In this document: one piece after another, positions 37,161 through 44,977 of the stretch
How positions within the stretch are numbered: the first letter of the stretch is position 1
How the letters are laid out: the number at the start of each line of letters is the position of its first letter
Source of the DNA: an uncultured Prevotellaceae bacterium
GTDB taxonomy: Bacteria > Bacteroidota > Bacteroidia > Bacteroidales > Muribaculaceae
Direction of reading: 5' to 3'
Length of the DNA: 64,000 nucleotides
Assembly: GCA_900316835.1 (NCBI GenBank)
Contig: ONEL01000001.1
Span: 269,056 to 333,055, forward strand
Translations under genes and position numbers: made by a program
Notes under the pieces: model-generated
What the model was told of the DNA's origin: nothing
What the model saw: only the letters and a program-made list of their open reading frames with translations
The model's database searches: none

Positions 37161-37385
37161 TTTCGGGTTATGGGAAGATGGCTAAATCTTAGAAACGAGT
37201 ACTGCCCTCACCCACAAACTATAGTACAGGTTTTTGTATCCCCGGTTTGAGAAAACTTAATTCAGACTAATGGATTTGAGAGAGTGTGACCAAAGATACC
37301 TTAAACTAAATGTAGGTATAATTATGAGGACTATATAGAAAAGGGCGCGCTCTTTTTTTGCCAGTTTCTGCTCGTTTTTATTCAT

Positions 37386-37409
37386 TTTCTTGCCTATATC
37401 GGCAAGAAA
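37386..37409. promoter_or_regulatory. Operator-like inverted repeat upstream of the Fic gene
   Basis: A perfect 9-base inverted repeat (37386-37394 and 37401-37409) with a 6-base centre. Its right half (TATCGGCAAG, 37397-37406) recurs exactly in inverted form as CTTGCCGATA at 37441-37450. The two sites flank the -7 box at 37413-37420, an arrangement suited to autoregulation by the HTH domain of the encoded protein. Confidence 0.55.
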
Positions 37410-37412
37410 TAT

Positions 37413-37420
37413 TATATTTG
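37413..37420 (+). promoter_or_regulatory. Putative -7 box for the HTH-Fic gene
   Basis: TATATTTG matches TAnnTTTG and lies 38 bases before the ATG at 37459, between the two halves of the operator-like repeats. Confidence 0.55.
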
Positions 37421-37440
37421 TGGTCATAATTATGTGAAAA

Positions 37441-37450
37441 CTTGCCGATA
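37441..37450. promoter_or_regulatory. Second operator-like half-site before the Fic gene
   Basis: CTTGCCGATA is the exact reverse complement of 37397-37406. It would lie in the early transcribed region, just 8 bases before the start codon, where a bound protein could block transcription. Confidence 0.5.
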
Positions 37451-37458
37451 GAGAATTT

Positions 37459-38349
37459 ATGGAATATATATCAGTAAAGCAATATGCCGAGAAGTATGGA
37501 ATCTCGGAACGCACAGCCCGCAATTATTGCGCTGTAGGGAAAATTGACGGGGCTCACCTTGTGGGAAAGACATGGAGTGTGCCCGCCGATGCGCCATTGC
37601 CTGGTCGCCGCAGCAAAGCTACTGTCGCTAACACACCCTTGCTGACGGCTCTGCGCACCCAGCAGCAAGACCGCATCAAAGGTGGCATCTATCACCGAGT
37701 ACAGATTGACCTAACCTATAACTCCAACCACATGGAGGGAAGTCGCCTCACACAAGACCAGACTCGTTACATATTTGAAACCAACACCATTGGTATTACC
37801 GATGAGGCCATTAATGTGGATGACATAACCGAGACCATCAACCACTTCAGTTGCATTGACCTTATCATTGAGCAAGCCGAAACAAAATTGACCGAGATGT
37901 TTATCAAGCAGCTGCATAGCACACTCAAAACAGGTACCTCCGATTCGCGCAAGTCATGGTTTGCCGTGGGCGACTACAAGCAACTGCCTAACGAAGTTGG
38001 TGGCATGAATACTGCCGCACCCGAAGATGTCCATAAACAAATAGTCGAATTGCTCAAAGAGTATAATCAGGTAAAACACCACACGATAGAGGACATAATT
38101 GACTTCCATCAGCGTTTTGAGACCATTCATCCATTTCAAGACGGCAACGGCCGTGTGGGACGCCTAGTGATGTTTAAGGAGTGCCTGAGAAATGGGATCG
38201 TGCCATTTATAATAACAGACGAGCTCAAAATGTTCTATTATCGTGGCTTGAGAGAATGGCCTCGCATAAAAGGCTATTTATTAGACACATGCCTTACCGC
38301 CCAAGATCAGTTTAAGGCATATCTTGATTATTTCAGAATTAAATATTGA
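37459..38349 (+). CDS. HTH-Fic protein (putative AMP-transferase with N-terminal DNA-binding domain)
   Basis: A 296-residue protein. Residues 1-45 look like a MerR/excisionase-type winged HTH (ISVKQYAEKYGISERTARNY, then a WSVPADAP wing). The Fic core is HPFQDGNGRVGR at 224-235 with the catalytic His224, matching HxFx[D/E]GNGRxxR. An N-terminal inhibitory motif SNHMEG (89-94, Glu93) fits [S/T]xxxE[G/N], so activity is probably self-restrained. Fic enzymes usually attach AMP to target proteins; the target is unknown. No antitoxin-like small gene is adjacent. The gene lies between two copies of the icd 3' end and has its own promoter and operator-like sites, suggesting a self-contained, inserted unit. 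Confidence 0.9.
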   Translation: MEYISVKQYAEKYGISERTARNYCAVGKIDGAHLVGKTWSVPADAPLPGRRSKATVANTPLLTALRTQQQDRIKGGIYHRVQIDLTYNSNHMEGSRLTQDQTRYIFETNTIGITDEAINVDDITETINHFSCIDLIIEQAETKLTEMFIKQLHSTLKTGTSDSRKSWFAVGDYKQLPNEVGGMNTAAPEDVHKQIVELLKEYNQVKHHTIEDIIDFHQRFETIHPFQDGNGRVGRLVMFKECLRNGIVPFIITDELKMFYYRGLREWPRIKGYLLDTCLTAQDQFKAYLDYFRIKY

Positions 38350-38419
38350 TTTTTAGCACACTGATTATCGTTAGCACAACGAAAAAATGCGATTATGTTA
38401 GACATGGTTTGTACTTTTC

Positions 38420-38472
38420 AATAGCCTTGAGTTCATCCAGGCCATCCGCGCCAACCTTGAGAAGCGCCTGGG
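38420..38472 (+). repeat. Direct repeat, downstream copy: fragment of icd 3' end
   Basis: Identical over 53 bases to 37044-37096. It keeps the icd reading frame (NSLEFIQAIRANLEKRLG) and ends in a stop (GGC TAA), but is not attached to any start or gene. It is a remnant of, or a second copy from, a recombination event at the end of icd. Confidence 0.95.
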
Positions 38473-38501
38473 CTAATCAAGCACATTACTTTATCTTATA
38501 T

Positions 38502-38536
38502 AAAATGCCACCAGCCTTTGCGCTAGTGGCATTTTT
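38502..38536. terminator. Terminator after the icd-end copy
   Basis: An 8-base-pair outer stem (AATGCCAC/GTGGCATT) with a short inner stem, followed by TTTTTC. It serves the plus-strand transcript, and flanks the convergent 38556-39188 gene. If the Fic segment is an insertion, this may be the original icd terminator. Confidence 0.75.
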
Positions 38537-38555
38537 CTTAATTAATAAAAATTGT

Positions 38556-39188
38556 TTATTTGCTGAACTTGCGACCGTTCCACTTGAGGGTCTTCTGCTT
38601 CTTGGTGCCGTTGTCGTACCAATATGTGATAACGATGTCTTTGCCCACGCGTGGCAGTGAATAGGTAATGTAAGCACCATCTTCAGTGTAAAGTGATGAA
38701 TCGAAACCAGGCATCTGATAATAGGTCATCTTCTTGGTGGCATTGTTGTAGCGGTAGAACTGCAGTCCATCAAACTGCCCTGGAGAATACTTTCCATTTC
38801 TAAAACATTTAACATTATAGGCAAAGAGCTTGTGTTTTCCATCGGCCTCGTTCCAATAGCACATCTCCACTCTTACCACATCTTTGTCCCCTTCGTACTC
38901 ATCAATACCCTCAAAAACAACATAGCCATTTCTGTTGTCTACAATAAGGTTCGTGTTTTTAACTTGAGGTTTACCATTGAGGTAATTAATCCATGCTTGC
39001 TTTGCACTTGCTCTAACTTCATTTAAGCAATCGTCATCGTTTTCGTTATAGACATAGTCATTTAGATACGCCCCAACAAAATCGCTAATGGTAGGTTTTG
39101 ACCCTTTAAAGTTCACTTTAATGACATCTTGAGCGGCAAGCGCAAGTATACAACATGCAAAAATAATTGTTAATGATGTTCTTTTCAT
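38556..39188 (-). CDS. Secreted hypothetical protein
   Basis: Start placed at ATG 39188, which opens a signal peptide (KRTSLTIIFACCILALAAQ); an ATG at 39230 is in frame but would put 14 residues ahead of it. The mature part of about 190 residues is rich in Tyr, Asn and Asp, with repeated beta-strand-like stretches (YVVFEGIDEYEGDKDVVRVEMCYWNE, shortened here: FEGIDEYEGDKDVVR). I do not recognise the family. It is a single gene convergent with the Fic region, and ends next to the terminator at 38502-38536. Confidence 0.7.
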   Translation of the reverse strand: MKRTSLTIIFACCILALAAQDVIKVNFKGSKPTISDFVGAYLNDYVYNENDDDCLNEVRASAKQAWINYLNGKPQVKNTNLIVDNRNGYVVFEGIDEYEGDKDVVRVEMCYWNEADGKHKLFAYNVKCFRNGKYSPGQFDGLQFYRYNNATKKMTYYQMPGFDSSLYTEDGAYITYSLPRVGKDIVITYWYDNGTKKQKTLKWNGRKFSK

Positions 39189-39247
39189 AATGATATTCTT
39201 TTGAGTTATTAAATAAAAGGACGAAATCACTATACATTTTTTACAGG

Positions 39248-40345
39248 TTAATAAAATTTCTCCCCCATTTCGGTCATGATGGAGGGAATATCAATACCCT
39301 GCGGGCAGTGACTGCTACAACTGCCACATGACAGGCAATCAAGTGGAGTGCTTATTGACTCAACCTTTTCGAGCTGTTGCTTAAGTCCCATGTCACCATC
39401 AACTTTATACTTGTTGTAATACTTCAAGAACTCAGGAATGTTAATTCCCATTGGGCAGTCGTCGGTGCAATAGCGGCATGCTGTGCATGGCACCTGCATC
39501 TGTTGCTTAAACATTGCCATAGCCTTGAATAGCAGGTCTCGATCGGCATCGGTGAAATTGTTATCGTCGTCAAAGGTACGCAGATTGTCTTCCACCTGCT
39601 CCATTGTACTCATTCCACTGAGGATTACCAGCACTTGTGGTAATGAGCGTACAAAGCGAAACATCCATGAAGCCAGCGACCACTCGGGATGTGCTTCATG
39701 CAGCATTGCATCGGCATGTGGATTAAGTCTCGACAACCGGCCTCCACGCACTGGTTCCATGACAACAATGGGGATGTCGCGCTCCTCAAGAATTCTATAT
39801 TCCTCTTGAGTGTGAGAATATAGCCAGTCGAAGCAGTTTAGCTGAATTTGGGCAAAATCCCAGTCGTATTGCTCCACAAACCACCTTAACGACTCAATGC
39901 TTGCGTGGCATGAGAAACCGAGGTTGCGGATGCGTCCTTTTTCCTTTTGTTCTATGAGATAGGCAACACTGCCATCATCCACATAAGGATGAATTGTGTT
40001 GTCGCCAATAGCATGAATGAGATAAAAATCAAGATAGTCGGTTTTGAGTTTCTTGAGTTGAGTCTCAAACACATAGCGATAATCGGGATTGAAACCGATG
40101 TTGAACTTGGTGGCAAGATAGAAACTCTCACGTGGGTAATTAGGAAGCACTTCACCCAGAAAAGTCTCACTATCCTCATGATGATACATCCATGCCGTGT
40201 CGTAGTAGGTAACCCCACCGCGCATGGCTCGATCAATCATAGCACTCGCCTTTTCACGGTCGATGCGACCATTTTTCTCAGGCAAACGCATGTTGCCAAA
40301 GCCTAAACGAGAGATTTTTATATCCTTGTATTTTTTGTATTCCAT
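39248..40345 (-). CDS. Aldo/keto reductase with C-terminal 4Fe-4S ferredoxin domain
   Basis: A 365-residue fusion. The AKR barrel starts ISRLGFGNMRLPEKNG and carries the catalytic residues in TYYDTAWMYHHEDSE (Asp, Tyr), YLATKFN (Lys) and FYLIHAIGD (His). The C-terminus has ferredoxin-like clusters: CTACRYCTDDCPMGINIP and CLSCGSCSSHCPQGIDIP. Such proteins are common in anaerobes; the clusters may let ferredoxin rather than NAD(P)H supply electrons. Substrate unknown. The gene stands alone between the hypothetical protein and the ECF gene on the same strand. Confidence 0.93.
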   Translation of the reverse strand: MEYKKYKDIKISRLGFGNMRLPEKNGRIDREKASAMIDRAMRGGVTYYDTAWMYHHEDSETFLGEVLPNYPRESFYLATKFNIGFNPDYRYVFETQLKKLKTDYLDFYLIHAIGDNTIHPYVDDGSVAYLIEQKEKGRIRNLGFSCHASIESLRWFVEQYDWDFAQIQLNCFDWLYSHTQEEYRILEERDIPIVVMEPVRGGRLSRLNPHADAMLHEAHPEWSLASWMFRFVRSLPQVLVILSGMSTMEQVEDNLRTFDDDNNFTDADRDLLFKAMAMFKQQMQVPCTACRYCTDDCPMGINIPEFLKYYNKYKVDGDMGLKQQLEKVESISTPLDCLSCGSCSSHCPQGIDIPSIMTEMGEKFY

Positions 40346-40402
40346 AATGATTAAGTATAAGAGTTACAAGAAAACAAGATAACAAGGCAATATCATAGAT
40401 AA

Positions 40403-40921
40403 CTATTTCTTAAATAAATAACGGAGAGCTAAATAGCCTCCCACAATCTGAATCAAGCATCCTGGCCAGCCAAGGATAATGTCTTGAGAGGCTCTCTCAA
40501 TAGAGCCGGTCATTAGCCACTCGGCAACAGAGCCAATGAGTTGATAAGCAATAACAACAAGAGCCACGGTGAGAAGAGTAACCTTGTTGCTTTTCTTAGC
40601 AATAAAAGCTGCCGCAAGAGCAAGCGTAACACTCTTGACGAGAATTATAGGCAGCATTGCTGCGGGGGGCATGCCAAAGAGCGCGCTATTTACTAGTGGC
40701 GACATCACTGCCGTGGTTAAGCCCACTGTAAAGCCATACTTATAGGCTGCCACAAGTGTAAAAAAATAGATAGGCAAGAATACTAGTCCTCCCTGAGGTA
40801 TTAGATGACACAACTGTGGCAGAGCAATATTCCCTATTATAAATAAAGCTGCTACAAGATAGGTCTTAACTTGGTTGTAACTAAGTTGATACAACGCTAC
40901 ATTAGATGTTGATGATTTCAT
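40403..40921 (-). CDS. ECF transporter S component-like membrane protein
   Basis: A 172-residue protein with five to six hydrophobic helices (YLVAALFIIGNIALPQLCHL, GLVFLPIYFFTLVAAYKYG, MLPIILVKSVTLALAAAF and so on), size and layout of substrate-binding S components of energy-coupling-factor transporters. Substrate cannot be assigned. No EcfA/EcfT genes are in the window, so it would share a module encoded elsewhere. The start overlaps the DUF1893 stop by ATGA. Confidence 0.75.
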   Translation of the reverse strand: MKSSTSNVALYQLSYNQVKTYLVAALFIIGNIALPQLCHLIPQGGLVFLPIYFFTLVAAYKYGFTVGLTTAVMSPLVNSALFGMPPAAMLPIILVKSVTLALAAAFIAKKSNKVTLLTVALVVIAYQLIGSVAEWLMTGSIERASQDIILGWPGCLIQIVGGYLALRYLFKK

Positions 40922-41355
40922 TTTGATATCGTTTTAGTTAAAAATTTTCTTATTATCACAAATGCTTGCTCTGGGTCGTCGACTCCTGTGGTCAACCGTT
41001 CTACCGGGCACACATCCGTACCAGCGCGATTGATTATATTGGGAACAAGTTTCTCCCACTCCACGTCAATTCCCGCATGACTTAAAACCTCAAATGCGGG
41101 CTCGCTCAGTAGCCGCGCATACACTTGTCTCACCTTACCTTTTGCCAAAAGCAATGCCGCCCCACGACCTATAACACGGTCGGCTACAACAGCATTTTCG
41201 AGGAAAGCAGGCGAAGTGCAGAGCATGTTGAATAAATCAGCTACTCCCCGATTGTTAAAATCCACAATCTTGCCACTGCTTGATGCCACACATCCTCTAA
41301 TAGCATCATGATTAAGCCTAGCTTTTAAATCTTTAATAATTGAGTCATTTTTCAC
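40918..41355 (-). CDS. DUF1893 domain protein (cytidine deaminase-like fold)
   Basis: A 145-residue protein with CVASSSGKIVDFNNRGVADLF, VADRVIGRGAALLLAKGKV and a C-terminal TDVCPVERLTTGVDDPEQAF, which I recognise as DUF1893, a cytidine-deaminase-superfamily group. The Cys of VCPVE and GRGAA positions resemble deaminase zinc-site regions, but a full zinc triad is not evident. Function is unknown. It is translationally coupled (ATGA) to the ECF S-component gene, suggesting a shared small-molecule substrate. Confidence 0.82.
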   Translation of the reverse strand: MKNDSIIKDLKARLNHDAIRGCVASSSGKIVDFNNRGVADLFNMLCTSPAFLENAVVADRVIGRGAALLLAKGKVRQVYARLLSEPAFEVLSHAGIDVEWEKLVPNIINRAGTDVCPVERLTTGVDDPEQAFVIIRKFLTKTISK

Positions 41356-41548
41356 GGTCTAAAGTTACAAAAAAAACTTAGACACTAAATGGTTTTCTTT
41401 ATTTTTCTATAAAAAATCTTCATGTAAGAAAAGATAAGAGCCACTTTAAATAAAGTCCATTAAATATTCCATAATGGCAATTATTTGGGCAATTTGTCCA
41501 CTAGGCATAACAGCGAGAACTATTTTAAAGAAATTTCACCTAAATCAC

Positions 41549-41579
41549 TTTGCTAAGTTGACGATTTTTCGCAACTTTG
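41549..41579 (+). promoter_or_regulatory. Putative lpx operon promoter
   Basis: TTTG (41549-41552) and CAACTTTG (41572-41579, one mismatch to TAnnTTTG) with a 19-base spacer, 38 bases before the lpxD ATG. The rest of the 41356-41617 gap is AT-rich and shows no gene. Confidence 0.6.
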
Positions 41580-41617
41580 CAAGTTATTTTAAAATTGCAA
41601 TTATATAATTCAGAAAA

Positions 41618-42655
41618 ATGAGGATTACAGTAGAAGAACTGGCTGCACTTGTTAAAGGTTCAATTGAGGGAGACGGTAAAGCATATATTAACAACTATTC
41701 CAAGATTGAAGAAGCTACAACAGGCTGCTTGACGTTTCTAGCAAACCCCAAATACACTCATTATATCTACACAACAAAAGCTACAGCTGTGCTAGTGCGC
41801 AAGGACTTTGTTGCCGAGCACCCGGTCTCTGCGACCCTCATCAGGGTTGATGATCCTTACACTACTCTTGCTGATCTGCTAAACATGGTTAGCGCTCAAG
41901 CACCAGTAAGAACTGGTATAGAACAGCCTAGCTATATTTCAGACGGCACCACAGTGCCCGACGACATCTATGTGGGTGCTTTTGCATATATAGGCAAAAA
42001 TGTAACTCTCGGTAAAAATGTGAAGATTTATCCACAAGCCTACTTAGGCGACAACGTAACCGTGGGTGATGATGTTATCATTTATCCTGGAGTCAAAATT
42101 TATCATGGTTGCAAGATTGGCAACCGATGCATTGTGCAAGCAGGAGCCGTGATTGGCGCCGACGGATTTGGTTTTGCCCCCAAGCAGGATGGTACTTATG
42201 AGAAAATTGCTCAAATAGGCATTGTGATACTAGAAGACGATGTGGAGATTGGTGCTAATACCACTATCGACCGCGCCACAATGGGATCCACTATCATAAA
42301 GCGAGGAGCGAAACTCGATAACCTCATCCAGATTGCTCACAATGTGGAGATAGGCGAGTCGACAGTAATGGCTGCTCAAGTGGGTGTTGCCGGATCCACA
42401 AAAATTGGTAAACACAACATGATGGGTGGTCAAGTGGGATTTGCCGGACACATTACAGTGGGTGACAACAATGGTTTTGGAGCTCAATCAGGCATCCCCA
42501 ATAGTGTGGGCAGCAATCAGCGCATTCTGGGAACTCCCGGCATCAATGCCCTTGAGTTTGCCCGTCAAAATGTTTACTTCAAGCGTCTACCCGAGATGGC
42601 TCGCGACATTAAAGCCCTCAAGAAAGAGGTTGAAGAAATCAAGAAAGAAAAATAA
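41618..42655 (+). CDS. lpxD: UDP-3-O-acylglucosamine N-acyltransferase
   Basis: A 345-residue LpxD: an N-terminal uridine-binding domain ([36 protein letters not shown]) and a left-handed beta-helix of hexapeptide repeats ([51 protein letters not shown] with the catalytic His in IAHNV). It adds the N-linked hydroxyacyl chain in lipid A synthesis. First gene of lpxD-lpxC/fabZ-lpxA. Confidence 0.96.
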   Translation: MRITVEELAALVKGSIEGDGKAYINNYSKIEEATTGCLTFLANPKYTHYIYTTKATAVLVRKDFVAEHPVSATLIRVDDPYTTLADLLNMVSAQAPVRTGIEQPSYISDGTTVPDDIYVGAFAYIGKNVTLGKNVKIYPQAYLGDNVTVGDDVIIYPGVKIYHGCKIGNRCIVQAGAVIGADGFGFAPKQDGTYEKIAQIGIVILEDDVEIGANTTIDRATMGSTIIKRGAKLDNLIQIAHNVEIGESTVMAAQVGVAGSTKIGKHNMMGGQVGFAGHITVGDNNGFGAQSGIPNSVGSNQRILGTPGINALEFARQNVYFKRLPEMARDIKALKKEVEEIKKEK

Positions 42656-42687
42656 TTAAATAAATATTTCATACTGCACAATTTATT

Positions 42688-44079
42688 ATGAAACAAAGCA
42701 CATTAAAGGCTTCCTTTAGCGTTGCAGGCAAGGGATTGCATACAGGGCTTAACGTGGAGGCCACTTTTAATCCAGCTCCCGAAAACACAGGTTATGTTTT
42801 TAAGCGCACTGACCTTGAGGGAGAACCCACCATCGAGGCTCTTGCCGAGAATGTGGTAGCAACCAATCGTGGTACTGTTATAGCTAGTCGCACAGTAAAG
42901 GAGGCAAAAGTAGCAACTGTAGAGCATGCACTTGCAGCCCTATATGCCGCCGGCATTGACAACTGCCTAATTGAGCTTAATGCTCCTGAATTACCCATTC
43001 TTGATGGTAGTGCTATAGAATACTGCAATAAGATCGAGGAGGCGGGAATCGTTGAGCAACAGGCCGACAAAGAATTCTATGTTGTGAAACAACGCATTAA
43101 AGTGATGGATGAGAATACAGGTTCATCACTAATTGTACTGCCCGACGATGATTTCTCAATCGACACAATGATAGAGTTTGACTCTCCGGTTTTGCCTAAT
43201 CAGTTTGCGTCGTTAAATTCCTTGAAAGATTTCAAGACAGAAATCGCTAGTAGCCGCACATTTGTCTTTGTTAGAGAAATCCAGCCGCTAGTAGAAAACA
43301 ATCTAATAAAAGGTGGTGATCTTGATAACGCTATCGTTATCTATGACAAAAAAATGACTCAAGAGGAGCTTGACAAGATTGCCGATATTGCTGGAGTACC
43401 ACACACGGCAGTTGACAAACTTGGTTACTTGAACCACAAGCCTCTCACCCACCCTAACGAGCCCGCTCGCCACAAGTTGCTCGACGTGATGGGCGACTTA
43501 GCACTGATAGGACGTCCGCTCAAAGGACGCATAGTCGCAACCAGACCAGGTCATACAATTAACACAAAATTATCTAATCAAATTCGCAAAGAGCTACGCT
43601 ATCAAAACGTTCAGGCTCCAGTCTACAATCCTAATGTGCCTCCAGTGATGGATATCAATCGCATTAGAGAGTTACTCCCACATCGCTATCCCATGCAACT
43701 TGTCGACAAGGTGATTGAAATTAGCGACAACTACATTGTGGGCGTGAAAAACGTGACCAGTAATGAACCATTCTTCCAGGGGCATTTCCCCGAAGAACCA
43801 GTTATGCCTGGCGTACTCCAAATTGAGGCAATGGCACAAGTGGGAGGTCTTCTAGTACTTAACGGCATTGAGCATCCCGAAACCTACTCCACCTATTTCA
43901 TGAAAATTGACAATGTAAAGTTCCGTCAGAAGGTAGTTCCTGGCGACACTCTCATTTTCCACATTTCATTCATGACACCCATGCGCCGCGGGTGCGCAGT
44001 GATGAAGGGTTATGCCTTTGTGGGCGAGAAAATAGTTAGCGAAGTAGAATTTATGGCTCAAATCATTAAGAACAAATAA
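42688..44079 (+). CDS. lpxC: Bifunctional LpxC-FabZ: UDP-3-O-acyl-GlcNAc deacetylase and 3-hydroxyacyl-ACP dehydratase
   Basis: A 463-residue fusion typical of Bacteroidetes. The LpxC part (about 1-300) has FSVAGKGLHTG, the zinc His in TVEHALAALYAAGIDN and HKPLTHPNEPARHKLLDVMGDLAL with further zinc/catalytic residues. The FabZ part (about 320-463) has LLPHRYPMQLVDKV and GHFPEEPVMPGVLQIEAMAQ, with catalytic His and Glu. It joins the committed step of lipid A synthesis to fatty-acid elongation. Gap of 32 bases to lpxD and 27 to lpxA. Confidence 0.96.
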   Translation: MKQSTLKASFSVAGKGLHTGLNVEATFNPAPENTGYVFKRTDLEGEPTIEALAENVVATNRGTVIASRTVKEAKVATVEHALAALYAAGIDNCLIELNAPELPILDGSAIEYCNKIEEAGIVEQQADKEFYVVKQRIKVMDENTGSSLIVLPDDDFSIDTMIEFDSPVLPNQFASLNSLKDFKTEIASSRTFVFVREIQPLVENNLIKGGDLDNAIVIYDKKMTQEELDKIADIAGVPHTAVDKLGYLNHKPLTHPNEPARHKLLDVMGDLALIGRPLKGRIVATRPGHTINTKLSNQIRKELRYQNVQAPVYNPNVPPVMDINRIRELLPHRYPMQLVDKVIEISDNYIVGVKNVTSNEPFFQGHFPEEPVMPGVLQIEAMAQVGGLLVLNGIEHPETYSTYFMKIDNVKFRQKVVPGDTLIFHISFMTPMRRGCAVMKGYAFVGEKIVSEVEFMAQIIKNK

Positions 44080-44106
44080 ATAGTAAACCCAAGAACAGAA
44101 AAGAAG

Positions 44107-44889
44107 ATGAGTAATATTTCACCATTAGCATGTGTTAATGAAAATGCTAAGATTGGCAACAATGTAAAAATCGGTCCTTTTGTAACAATCGACGAGAATG
44201 TTGAAATTGGCGATAACTGCATTATTGATAGCAATGCAACAATCCACTCAGGAGCACGCATTGGCAAAAACTGTCACATCCACTCGGGTGCTGTAATTAG
44301 TGACATTCCACAAGACTTAAAATTCAAAGGCGAGGAGAGTGTTGTTATTATTGGTGAAAACACCAGTATCCGCGAGTTTGTAACCATCCACCGTGGCACA
44401 GCATCAAAGGGAAAAACAGTGATTGGCAAAAATTGCTTGATTATGGCTTATTGCCATGTGGCACATGATTGCTTGCTAGGGAACAATGTGATCATGTCTA
44501 ACACCGTGCAACTAGCCGGTGAGGTGGTTGTAGGCGACTGGGCAGTGCTAGGAGGTGGCGCTCTAGTGCACCAGTTTACTCACATTGGAGAACATGTAAT
44601 GCTTCAGGGTGGAACACTGGTTAATAAAGACCTTCCTCCCTACATTATGGCTGGTCGTTATCCCATGTCCTATGAGAGAGTTAATTCCATTGGCATGCAC
44701 CGTCGTGGTTTCAGCGATGCTCAAATCACAAGAATTCAAGATGTTTACAGAATGCTTTACATGTCGGGGCTTAATACCCGTGACGCTCTTGCCAAAATCG
44801 AAGCCGAGATGCCACAATTTCCTGAGCGTGATGCTATTGTTGACTTTGTAAAAAACTCTAAGCGAGGAATAGTGAGAATGGGAATATAA
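44107..44889 (+). CDS. lpxA: Acyl-ACP-UDP-N-acetylglucosamine O-acyltransferase
   Basis: A 260-residue left-handed beta-helix protein. It opens NISPLACVNENAKIGNNVKI, has the family stretch DIPQDLKFKGEESVVIIG and REFVTIHRGTASKGKT, the catalytic His region MAYCHVAHDCLLGNNVIMSN, and the C-terminal helical domain starting SIGMHRRGFSDAQI. It carries out the first acylation in lipid A synthesis. Last gene of the operon, followed by a terminator. Confidence 0.97.
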   Translation: MSNISPLACVNENAKIGNNVKIGPFVTIDENVEIGDNCIIDSNATIHSGARIGKNCHIHSGAVISDIPQDLKFKGEESVVIIGENTSIREFVTIHRGTASKGKTVIGKNCLIMAYCHVAHDCLLGNNVIMSNTVQLAGEVVVGDWAVLGGGALVHQFTHIGEHVMLQGGTLVNKDLPPYIMAGRYPMSYERVNSIGMHRRGFSDAQITRIQDVYRMLYMSGLNTRDALAKIEAEMPQFPERDAIVDFVKNSKRGIVRMGI

Positions 44890-44913
44890 GTATCCAATTT
44901 TCAATCGTTATAA

Positions 44914-44960
44914 ATAAACGGAAACATAACCACGCCGGATAATGTTTCCGTTTATCTTTT
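44914..44960. terminator. Terminator between lpxA and the TPR gene
   Basis: A perfect 14-base-pair stem (44914-44927 with 44942-44955), 14-base loop, then CTTTTT. It lies between convergent genes and may work in both directions. Confidence 0.85.
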
Positions 44961-44977
44961 TATCACTCATCGACATT

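Noticed and set aside
37257..37523. 88-codon minus-strand frame overlapping the Fic start
   Set aside because: It overlaps the Fic promoter and N-terminus and has no recognisable domain, although a TATCTTTG-like box is present at 37298-37291 on that strand.
37044..38478. Prophage or integrative element at icd
   Set aside because: The repeat structure fits an attachment site, but no integrase, excisionase or phage gene is present, so it is reported only as an inserted cassette.
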